A stretch of 64,000 bases of DNA. Origin: Sphaerochaetaceae bacterium. GTDB taxonomy: Bacteria > Spirochaetota > Spirochaetia > Sphaerochaetales > Sphaerochaetaceae. Made by a program: the position numbers and the translations under genes. The DNA lies in contig JAQQAI010000089.1 of the NCBI GenBank assembly GCA_028532915.1, positions 124,001-188,000 on the forward strand, written 5' to 3'. Below the pieces are notes generated by a model that was not told the origin of the DNA, searched no databases, and saw only the letters and a list, made by a program, of their open reading frames with translations. Positions 17,508 through 24,902 of this stretch are shown in pieces. Numbering within the stretch: position 1 is the first letter of the stretch; every line of letters begins with the position of its first letter.

Positions 17508-18584
17508 TTAATTTTTCTGTAATGCAAGAGATAATGAGCTTATCAAAGCCAGAAGTACCAACGGTCCTGCCGATCCGTAAAGAGGCTTTATAACCTGCTG
17601 TGAAGACAGTATCGACCCTGCCAGAAGCAGAACGTAGTATATAACGGCAATCGAAATGCTTGTGATGATACTAAGCAATAATATATTTTTTTTCCACGGA
17701 AAAACAGTGCTGCAGGAAATCAAAAGAAGGATAAATGGAGAAAAATTTCTGAATATCCGATCATAAGTCTGAGATGCGACTGAAAAGTACTCGGAAGAAC
17801 CGCTCTTTCTTACAGCTTCAACATAAGAAAGGGCAGAATCGAGAGGAAGAGTCGAAATCTCATTCGTCCTGTTTTCAAACACAGTTATCGGGATGAGTAT
17901 ATCATCTAAGACGATCTTATCTAATCTTTTGACATCAACATGATCTTCTTTGATGGTATAGATGACAGCCTGTCTGAAAATCCAGGATGGATCATTGTAT
18001 TGTGCAGATGAGGAATCGAGACGGAAAAGCAGTTCTCCTTCATCGTCGAACCTGAACAGAGTCACTGCATTGAGTTGTTTCTCCTTACTCAGATACCGTT
18101 TCGCATGCATCACATTGAGCCTGTCTTCACTGTAAAGAGTAACATCTTTCGAATCCTGAGAGTAATCGACAGACAGCAGCTCCTCCATATACTCCTGTTT
18201 GGCGTTTTTTGATGATACAACCAGGCTCTCATTGAGCGAAAACTGCAGCGCACTGAGAATCAGACCGGTAAGGAGCAGAGGCAATATGATTCTGACGAAG
18301 GAAAACCCCGAATTTTTCAGAATGATCATCTCATTGTTCGCATGTAATGTTGAAAGAAGGAAAGTTGAAGCGAACAGCGCCGATGGAGGAAAGGCGAAGA
18401 CGACAGCTTCAGGAACGTACAGTAGAGATGACCATAGTATCTGGCCGAGTGTAGAACTGTATTGAAGATAACGGTCGAGATTGGAAAAAGTATCAAAGAG
18501 TATCAGAATAAATGAAAGAAGAGAAAGTGTGACGATGAATATTCTGAGAAAGCCGGAAAGAAGATAGCGGTCGAATACTTTCAT
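17508..18584 (-). CDS. lptG: LptF/LptG-family permease, second copy (LptG-like)
   Basis: A 358-residue YjgP/YjgQ-family inner-membrane protein with three N-terminal transmembrane helices (about 10-35, 55-75, 95-115), a periplasmic beta-jellyroll of about 150 residues and three C-terminal helices. The family LptFG permeases, with LptB, extract lipopolysaccharide from the inner membrane. ANNEMIILKNSGFSFVRIIL is the coupling-helix region that contacts the ATPase. The ATG at 18584 overlaps the stop of the first permease as ATGA. Which of the two is LptF and which LptG is assigned by order only. Some spirochaetes lack classical LPS, so the substrate is uncertain. Confidence 0.85.
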   Translation of the reverse strand: MKVFDRYLLSGFLRIFIVTLSLLSFILILFDTFSNLDRYLQYSSTLGQILWSSLLYVPEAVVFAFPPSALFASTFLLSTLHANNEMIILKNSGFSFVRIILPLLLTGLILSALQFSLNESLVVSSKNAKQEYMEELLSVDYSQDSKDVTLYSEDRLNVMHAKRYLSKEKQLNAVTLFRFDDEGELLFRLDSSSAQYNDPSWIFRQAVIYTIKEDHVDVKRLDKIVLDDILIPITVFENRTNEISTLPLDSALSYVEAVRKSGSSEYFSVASQTYDRIFRNFSPFILLLISCSTVFPWKKNILLLSIITSISIAVIYYVLLLAGSILSSQQVIKPLYGSAGPLVLLALISSLSLALQKN

Positions 18585-19828
18585 AGACGCCTCATAAACA
18601 ACAGAATACACAGAGTCGTACCTACGATGAGAGCATTGGGGGCCCAGATAAGGAAACCCGGATGGAATGCATACCTTATGATCTGGCTTTGCGCAACGAA
18701 CAGAAGAGCCCAGTAGAGGGCCGCCACAAGCAAGGAAAGACCGAAGCCGAATAATCTTCCATGTTTTATCTTGAGAAAAGAGAGCGGAAAGGAGATGAAT
18801 GCAAGAATGAGACAGCTGAGCGAAAGAGCTATTTTCTTATGAAGTTCGGCCCTGTAGTACTGCAGATAGAAGTTGATGGGTTTCTGATTCTTCAGCATTT
18901 CTATCTGCTCTGAAAGATCGCTTATCTTGTCGCTCCCTTCTGCTTCTTCGAGAGACATTTCGAGTTCGGTTATCTTTTTCTCTCTCTGGGTATTGAGTCT
19001 TTCAAGATCATCGAGTCTCTCATCTATTTTAGCGATCAGTTCCTTTGAATTCATCTTGGATGGACTGAGATCGTTTATCTGATTGAGCTGACTTGAGAAA
19101 TCGAGATAGTAGGTCATCCTTTCGGCTGTTGCATAGGTGTACTCGTTCAGTGATGTTCTACTGTTGGAAAGAAGCTGAACATCATAGAGGTTCAATCTGT
19201 AGATGAACGATGACAGATCGATCAGTTCGAGTGTCCCCTGTTTCGCTCTGATGATCTCTCTGTCGTCTGAATTGCTCGTATCGAAAACGACAAGATCGGA
19301 AATAAGGCCGTCTTTCACCTCTCCGGTAACGACAGTGATGTCTCCTATGGTATTGATCGCGTAACTTTTCACTTCCAGTGTCGGTATCTCCTGCAGCAGC
19401 GAGGTATACAGTTTCTTGAATCGTACATTTGTGTAGGGAATAAGAAAATCGGCAATACTGTAGGTAAGTGCGACCAGAACAAGTGATATGGCAGCAATCA
19501 TTTTGAACATCTTCCACAAGGAGATACCCGCAGAGCGCAGGGCTATGATCTCATTGTTGGCAGAAAATTCACCTATAACCATTGATGAGGCACTGAGTGT
19601 CGAAAAAGGAATCGTATAGAGAAATATCTGGGGCATCGATAGCAGTACCAGCGTGATCATCGATTTAAACGGTACCTGCTTTATCAGTATCCTCTGTGCA
19701 TACAGCAGTATCTGATTAATAAAGAAAATAAAGAAGAAAAAGGCGAATGCAACGATGAATGACAGAAGAAACTGTTTTGCTACATAGCTGTATAGAATCC
19801 TGTAGGAACGTACTGCCCCTCTTTCCAT
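18581..19828 (-). CDS. lptF: LptF/LptG-family permease with coiled-coil insertion (LptF-like)
   Basis: A 415-residue YjgP/YjgQ permease, longer than the usual 360 or so. Three N-terminal helices (about 20-45, 58-75, 108-132) and three C-terminal helices (about 335-355, 362-382, 395-412) flank the periplasmic domain. Residues about 262-315 form a strongly charged heptad-like stretch (ELIAKIDERLDDLERLNTQR followed by KKITELEMSLEEAEGSDKIS) predicted as a coiled coil, just before the fourth helix; this is an insertion relative to E. coli LptF. The coupling segment is SANNEIIALRSAGISLWKMF. The ATG at 19828 is two bases after the dut stop; a GTG at 19834 would overlap it. Confidence 0.85.
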   Translation of the reverse strand: MERGAVRSYRILYSYVAKQFLLSFIVAFAFFFFIFFINQILLYAQRILIKQVPFKSMITLVLLSMPQIFLYTIPFSTLSASSMVIGEFSANNEIIALRSAGISLWKMFKMIAAISLVLVALTYSIADFLIPYTNVRFKKLYTSLLQEIPTLEVKSYAINTIGDITVVTGEVKDGLISDLVVFDTSNSDDREIIRAKQGTLELIDLSSFIYRLNLYDVQLLSNSRTSLNEYTYATAERMTYYLDFSSQLNQINDLSPSKMNSKELIAKIDERLDDLERLNTQREKKITELEMSLEEAEGSDKISDLSEQIEMLKNQKPINFYLQYYRAELHKKIALSLSCLILAFISFPLSFLKIKHGRLFGFGLSLLVAALYWALLFVAQSQIIRYAFHPGFLIWAPNALIVGTTLCILLFMRRL

Positions 19829-19830
19829 GA

Positions 19831-20277
19831 TCACACTCCAGTGGAGCCGAAGCCGCCTTTTCCCCGCTGTGTCGATGATGTGAATGTGGTGGGAATGAAA
19901 AGAGATCTGATCACAGGAGCTATGACCAGCTGGGCGATCCTGTCACCGTCGTGGATGACAAAATCCTCACTCCCGTGGTTGATCAGTATGATTTTGACTT
20001 CGCCTCTGTAATCGCTGTCTATAGTACCCGGAGAATTAAGAACGGTAAGGCCGTATTTTGCGGCAAGACCGCTTCTCGGCCGTACCTGTCCTTCATACCC
20101 CTGGGGAATTTCAAGAATAAGTCCGGTGGGAATCAGAGCTCTGCCCCCGCCGGATGCCAAAATTACCGGTTGATCAGGAAGGAAGGCTCTCAGATCTGCT
20201 CCTGCCGCATCCGATGAACCGAATTCAGGCAGACTTGCTCCCTGAGAAACCTTTACACGTACTGTCAAACCTTCCAT
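19831..20277 (-). CDS. dut: dUTP diphosphatase
   Basis: A 148-residue trimeric dUTPase converting dUTP to dUMP, which keeps uracil out of DNA and feeds thymidylate synthesis. All five motifs are present: DAAGADLRA, RPRSGLAAKYGL, GTIDSDYRGEVKIIL, GDRIAQLVI and RGKGGFGSTG at the flexible C-terminus. The ATG at 20277 has GGGAG nine bases upstream; a TTG three bases earlier is less likely. It lies 15 bases after pnp. Confidence 0.96.
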   Translation of the reverse strand: MEGLTVRVKVSQGASLPEFGSSDAAGADLRAFLPDQPVILASGGGRALIPTGLILEIPQGYEGQVRPRSGLAAKYGLTVLNSPGTIDSDYRGEVKIILINHGSEDFVIHDGDRIAQLVIAPVIRSLFIPTTFTSSTQRGKGGFGSTGV

Positions 20278-20292
20278 CAATTTTCTCCCGGT

Positions 20293-22407
20293 TTATTTCT
20301 TATCTTTCTCTTCAGCTTCCAGAGCATCGATGTATGACAGGTTCAATCTGCCCATTCTATCGATCTCGATGAGTTTCACAGGAATTTCCTGGTTGAGAGT
20401 GAGAACATCATTCACATTGTTCACCCTCTTTCGCGCCATCTTGGAAATGTGACACAGTCCCTCTTTGCCGGGAAGAATCTCAATGAAAGCACCGAAGTCC
20501 ATGATCCGTTTTACGGTTCCATGGTAGATTGTACCGACTTCGGGTTCTTCGACAATCGATTTTACAAGAGCGAGAGCCTTGTTGGCGGATTCACTGTTCT
20601 TACCGTAAATGGTCACAGTCCCGTCATTGTCGATGTTCAACTCGGCTCCTGTTGATTCCGCGATTCCTTTGATAGTCTTACCGCCGGTGCCAATGACTGC
20701 GCCGATCTTTTCTTCATCGACTTTCACGGTGAGGATCTTCGGAGCATATTCGCTGATCTCGGCTCTGGGGGTCTTGATCGTCTTTTCCATGATGGAAAGA
20801 ATATGCATTCTTCCCTCTTTTGCCTGATCCAGAGCTTTGGACATGATCTCACTGGTAACACCTGCGATTTTGATATCCATCTGGAAGGCGGTTATTCCTT
20901 TTCTTGATCCTGCCACTTTAAAGTCCATATCACCAAGGTGGTCTTCTTCACCGAGAATATCACTCAATACCACATATTTCTCATAGTCCTCACCTTCGGT
21001 GATCAGACCCATTGCGATACCCGCTACAGGCTGATCAATAGGGACGCCTGCATCCATCAGCGACAGACAACCGCCGCAGACACTTGCCATCGACGAAGAA
21101 CCGTTCGATTCGAGAATCTCTGAGACGATACGGGTCGTATACGGGAATTTCTCCTTGGAAGGAAGAATCCCGGCGATGGCACGCTGTGCAAGATGGCCGT
21201 GACCGATCTCTCTTCTTCCTGTCGAAAGTCTTCCGGTTTCTCCGACACTGAATGGAGGGAAATTATAGTGGAGCATGAAGTTGCTGAAATGTTTTTCTCC
21301 ATCGATGGTATCGAACATCTGTTCGTCTGAAGCTGTTCCAAGCGTACTTGTGGCGAGTGCCTGAGTCTCACCTCTTGTAAAAAGTGCAGACCCGTGGGCA
21401 CGGGGTAGAACACCTACCTCACAGGTGATAGGTCTGATCTCATTGACCTTTCTTCCGTCAGTCCTCACTCCGTCGTTGAGGATGGACGAGCGTAGAATCG
21501 TATATTCGAGATCTTCGAACATAGCACCGATCTTATCGGCTTTATCGCTATCTTCGAGTTCCTTCTCAAATTTCTCGATGACCTGCTGTTTCACTTGTGC
21601 GAGCGCCGCATAACGTTCCATCTTGCCCTTTACGAAACTCGCCTCTTTATAGAGAGGATATGCATACTCTCTGATGGGATCGAGGAATGAAAGGTCTTCT
21701 TCGATTTCCATGAGGGGAAGCTTCTCTTTTCCTGCTATTTTTGCCAGTTCAAGCTGAATCTTACACAGATCGGCTATAACAGGCTGTGCTGTCTCGATAG
21801 CCTTGAGCATTGTCTCCTCTGAGACCTGTTTTGCTCCGCCTTCAACCATGGTGATACCTTTTTCAGTACCCGCAACGATGATTTCAAGAGCGGCATCCTG
21901 AATCTGCTGGAAAGTCGGATTCACCACATACTCATCCTGAATCAAGGCGATTCTTACAGCTGCTATGGGTCCGTTGAAAGGAATATCACTGATGGTAACT
22001 GCAGCAGATGAGGCAATCATAGCAACAATATCGGGGGGATTGATCATATCGGTTGAGACGACTGTGGGGACGACCTGGATCTCTCTTCCGAATGCTTTAT
22101 CGAAAAGAGGTCTCATCGGACGGTCGATCAGTCTGGATACGAGAATCTCCTTATCCTTCGGTCTTCCTTCTCTTTTCAAAAAACCACCGGGAATCTTCCC
22201 TGCAGCGTAATATTTTTCATTGTATTCAACCTGAAGCGGTACATAATCGAGAGGAGTCTCGGGGGCCCTGCCGCTGCAGACTGTTGCGAGTACAGCCGAT
22301 CCGCCTAATGTGGCATAGACTGCACCATTGGCCTGTTTGGCCATTTTTCCGGTTTCAAGTACCAGCGTACCTGAATTCAAGGTAATTTCTACTTTTTTCG
22401 TTGTCAT
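20293..22407 (-). CDS. pnp: Polyribonucleotide nucleotidyltransferase (PNPase)
   Basis: A 704-residue 3'-5' phosphorolytic exoribonuclease, the core of the RNA degradosome. Two RNase PH domains flank a helical linker: the first has [20 protein letters not shown] and [20 protein letters not shown], and the second has [35 protein letters not shown] and [23 protein letters not shown] domain (about 555-615, [15 protein letters not shown]) and an S1 domain (about 625-695, [20 protein letters not shown]) end the protein. The upstream spacer to rpsO carries a long hairpin, the position where PNPase autoregulation acts in E. coli. Confidence 0.97.
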   Translation of the reverse strand: MTTKKVEITLNSGTLVLETGKMAKQANGAVYATLGGSAVLATVCSGRAPETPLDYVPLQVEYNEKYYAAGKIPGGFLKREGRPKDKEILVSRLIDRPMRPLFDKAFGREIQVVPTVVSTDMINPPDIVAMIASSAAVTISDIPFNGPIAAVRIALIQDEYVVNPTFQQIQDAALEIIVAGTEKGITMVEGGAKQVSEETMLKAIETAQPVIADLCKIQLELAKIAGKEKLPLMEIEEDLSFLDPIREYAYPLYKEASFVKGKMERYAALAQVKQQVIEKFEKELEDSDKADKIGAMFEDLEYTILRSSILNDGVRTDGRKVNEIRPITCEVGVLPRAHGSALFTRGETQALATSTLGTASDEQMFDTIDGEKHFSNFMLHYNFPPFSVGETGRLSTGRREIGHGHLAQRAIAGILPSKEKFPYTTRIVSEILESNGSSSMASVCGGCLSLMDAGVPIDQPVAGIAMGLITEGEDYEKYVVLSDILGEEDHLGDMDFKVAGSRKGITAFQMDIKIAGVTSEIMSKALDQAKEGRMHILSIMEKTIKTPRAEISEYAPKILTVKVDEEKIGAVIGTGGKTIKGIAESTGAELNIDNDGTVTIYGKNSESANKALALVKSIVEEPEVGTIYHGTVKRIMDFGAFIEILPGKEGLCHISKMARKRVNNVNDVLTLNQEIPVKLIEIDRMGRLNLSYIDALEAEEKDKK

Positions 22408-22450
22408 TTCTTCCTACTTCTTTTGTTCTTTTAAACTTCGTCGCAATAGA

Positions 22451-22497
22451 AAAACAGCCTCAAAAAGCCATATGATCATATGGTTCAAGGCTGTTTT
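22451..22497 (-). terminator. Long hairpin between rpsO and pnp (terminator or RNase III-type site)
   Basis: AAAACAGCCT (22451-22460) pairs with AGGCTGTTTT (22488-22497); inside lies the 16-bp palindrome CCATATGATCATATGG (22468-22483). On the minus strand the outer stem runs into TTTTTC, so it can act as an intrinsic terminator that trims pnp expression. In E. coli the rpsO-pnp spacer holds both a terminator and an RNase III hairpin; the parallel is inference. Confidence 0.75.
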
Positions 22498-22528
22498 CAT
22501 TCTATCACTTAATTTTCTTCATACGATA

Positions 22529-22795
22529 TTATTTTCTCAATCCGAGACGCTGGATAAGTTCGCGGTAACGGTTTACGTCATTAACACGCACATATTTCAG
22601 AAGTCTTCGTCTTGCTCCGACCATCTTCAGCAGACCACGTCGTGATGCATGATCCTTCGGGAATTTATTGAAATGTTCCTGCAGATCTTTGATCCGTGCT
22701 GTAAGAAGTGCGATCTGCACTTCTGCTGAACCGGTATTAGTGTTTGATCCACCGTATGTTTCAATGATTTCCTGTTTTGCTTCTTTAGTTAACAT
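22529..22795 (-). CDS. rpsO: 30S ribosomal protein S15
   Basis: An 88-residue primary 16S rRNA-binding protein of the small-subunit platform. The family sequence is clear: [40 protein letters not shown] and [20 protein letters not shown]. The ATG overlaps the ribF stop by seven bases. It is followed by the hairpin spacer and pnp, the classical bacterial pair. Confidence 0.98.
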   Translation of the reverse strand: MLTKEAKQEIIETYGGSNTNTGSAEVQIALLTARIKDLQEHFNKFPKDHASRRGLLKMVGARRRLLKYVRVNDVNRYRELIQRLGLRK

Positions 22796-23649
22796 GTTGT
22801 ATGCAACTCCTTTACAAATTCTAAACTATCGTATCGATAGGATCCATCCCGTATCAGATGAGCGATCTCCATGCCATTTTCATCGGCGGCGGCGAGTGAA
22901 AGCCGACTGTCATCGAGCGTACACTTCACCGCGAATGAACGATCACTGTGCATCTTAAGAAATGCTTCATACACCCCTGGTGGCGGCAGGAGCTGCACAA
23001 ATGATTCTATCGAAACACACAAAGGCCATTCATTTTTCCTGGAAGGTATATGGGCCAAGTCCAATGAATAGTCTCTGCCGAGCAAAGCCGAAACTTCGGT
23101 CATTTTGCCCTTCATCAGTGCAGTACGTATAAGCGTACTGCTATCTTCAGTACCGTCGGTCAGACGATACATCTTTGGTACAATCAGTTCTGCGCTGTCA
23201 GTATAACGGTGAAGAAAGGACTTGATCGCATTAACATCGGTATCGGCCTTCTGACCGCACCTGAAGTTCTCACCTACGACGAGTGCCTTCACATCGAACA
23301 ACTCACAACATTTCGCAATAAACTCTTCTCCTGTAAGTTTACTGAAATCAGGGGAAAAGTCAATCACCACAACTTTATCAACACCCAGTGATTCATATAG
23401 TGTGGAAGACAGCCTCAAAGAGAGGAGAGGCAGATTGAACTGGGTTCGCTTGAGCATCATCTTTGGATTCTGGGCAAATGTGAATACGACCACATCACTC
23501 CCGTTTCGGCTCTTCGCTTCTGAAACAGCCTGCCTGATAATGTGCTGATGTCCGAGATGGAGGCCGTCAAATACTCCTATCGATGCAACAGCTTTCCTGT
23601 GTGCGAATTTCCCGGAGATATAGAGCTGGTCGAAATCATAAAATTCCAT
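22789..23649 (-). CDS. ribF: FAD synthetase (RibF) with degenerate riboflavin-kinase half
   Basis: A 286-residue protein. The N-terminal nucleotidyltransferase (FMN adenylyltransferase, about 15-160) is intact, with [10 protein letters not shown] (25-34), the HxGH-type site, and [30 protein letters not shown] (about 175-194) marks the usual junction. The C-terminal half (about 195-286) aligns in position with riboflavin kinase, keeping [11 protein letters not shown], but the diagnostic G-x-P-T-A-N loop before it is absent ([20 protein letters not shown] instead). The kinase activity is therefore doubtful, and another source of FMN may exist. It sits between truB and rpsO. Confidence 0.85.
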   Translation of the reverse strand: MEFYDFDQLYISGKFAHRKAVASIGVFDGLHLGHQHIIRQAVSEAKSRNGSDVVVFTFAQNPKMMLKRTQFNLPLLSLRLSSTLYESLGVDKVVVIDFSPDFSKLTGEEFIAKCCELFDVKALVVGENFRCGQKADTDVNAIKSFLHRYTDSAELIVPKMYRLTDGTEDSSTLIRTALMKGKMTEVSALLGRDYSLDLAHIPSRKNEWPLCVSIESFVQLLPPPGVYEAFLKMHSDRSFAVKCTLDDSRLSLAAADENGMEIAHLIRDGSYRYDSLEFVKELHTTC

Positions 23650-23652
23650 TAT

Positions 23653-24555
23653 CTACTCATTCTCCTGTTTCAATATCGCTACAGATTTTCCGATCTTCCC
23701 GATAGAGTCGACAGTCACGACAGCCAGCATGGTTCCCTCTTTGTCTAAAATCAAAGCATACTCATCACCACATGAGAGCTTCCTGCTGACGATATACTCC
23801 TCTTTGGGAAGATTTCCATGCATCATAGGGACACGTGCCTTATCTGCGATTTCAATAATGCCCGTCTTAGGCAGAACACCGAGAAGTTCACGAGTTCTAG
23901 CAGTCATGGCGGACAAGGATTCTTTATCATCAACAGAGACCGCATCTGAGATGCTGTAGGGGCCGATGGATATCCTCTCCAATTGAGTGACGTATCCACG
24001 ACTGCCTGCAGCCAGAGCAATATCTCTTGCAAGAGATCGCACATAGGTTCCCTTCGAGCAGTGAATTTTTACAGTGAGGTACGGCTTTTCCCAACTGATG
24101 ATATCGAGGCTGTAGATTGTGACCTTTCTGCTTTCGAGCGTAACTTCCATATTGGAACGTGCAAGAGCGTATGAGCGTTTTCCATTCACATGGACTGCCG
24201 AATAGACGGGCGGTATCTGGTCTATCTCCCCGGTGAACGAATCTTTGATCACAGCGGACAGAGTTTCCAAATCGGGGACGTCTGATTCAGCGATGATATT
24301 CCCCTCAGGATCGAGGGTATCGGTCTGTTTACCGAATTCGAACGTGGCGATGTAGGTCTTATCAAGAGTAGAGAAGAGGGTATTCAATTTGGTGAATCTG
24401 CCGGTAAGTGCTATGACCAGTCCATGAGCGAACTTGTCGAGCGTACCGGCATGCCCTACTTTCCTGTCAATCGTTCTTTTTACCGGCGATAAAACGGAAA
24501 AGCTTGTGATTCCGCTCGGTTTATCTATCAGAAGTATTGAAGAAGTATTACCCAT
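23653..24555 (-). CDS. truB: tRNA pseudouridine(55) synthase TruB
   Basis: A 300-residue enzyme making the universal pseudouridine-55 in the tRNA T-loop. The catalytic motif is VGHAGTLDKFAHGLV with nucleophile Asp40. TYIATFEFGKQTDTLDPEG and QIPPVYSAVHVNGKRSYALA are family hallmarks, as is CSKGTYVRSLARDI. A small C-terminal PUA-like region follows. It lies three bases... close behind rbfA (gap of two bases) and four bases before ribF. Confidence 0.96.
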   Translation of the reverse strand: MGNTSSILLIDKPSGITSFSVLSPVKRTIDRKVGHAGTLDKFAHGLVIALTGRFTKLNTLFSTLDKTYIATFEFGKQTDTLDPEGNIIAESDVPDLETLSAVIKDSFTGEIDQIPPVYSAVHVNGKRSYALARSNMEVTLESRKVTIYSLDIISWEKPYLTVKIHCSKGTYVRSLARDIALAAGSRGYVTQLERISIGPYSISDAVSVDDKESLSAMTARTRELLGVLPKTGIIEIADKARVPMMHGNLPKEEYIVSRKLSCGDEYALILDKEGTMLAVVTVDSIGKIGKSVAILKQENE

Positions 24556-24557
24556 AG

Positions 24558-24902
24558 TTATTCTAATGAATCTATCAGATCACTCATTCTCTTGGCCTCG
24601 GCGATGGAAGTATCAGCCTTGAAGGTAAGATGAGGAGTATTCCTTGTAGTAAGAATCTTACCAAGACGACTCTGGATATAACCGCTCGAGTGCTGAAGAG
24701 CGTCTACGGATCTACCCAGTTTCTCATCCTCCACGAAAGATGAGATATATACTGTAGCATATGCTTTGTCTTTCGAGAGCACAACATCGGTGACCGAGAC
24801 GAATGGACTTAAAAGAGGGTGTTTTATCTCTTTTGTCACTATCATCGTCCCGATCGCCTGGGCGATTCTCTTTTCAAGACGTTCATGAACATGATTAATC
24901 AT
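24558..24902 (-). CDS. rbfA: Ribosome-binding factor A
   Basis: A 114-residue KH-fold factor needed for late 30S maturation and cold growth. Family features are RLEKRIAQAIGTMI near the start, FVSVTDVVLSKDKAYATVYI and the C-terminal RTTP-like region (RNTPHLTFKADTSI). The ATG lies inside the infB end, overlapping it by eight bases, so the two are coupled. Confidence 0.95.
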   Translation of the reverse strand: MINHVHERLEKRIAQAIGTMIVTKEIKHPLLSPFVSVTDVVLSKDKAYATVYISSFVEDEKLGRSVDALQHSSGYIQSRLGKILTTRNTPHLTFKADTSIAEAKRMSDLIDSLE

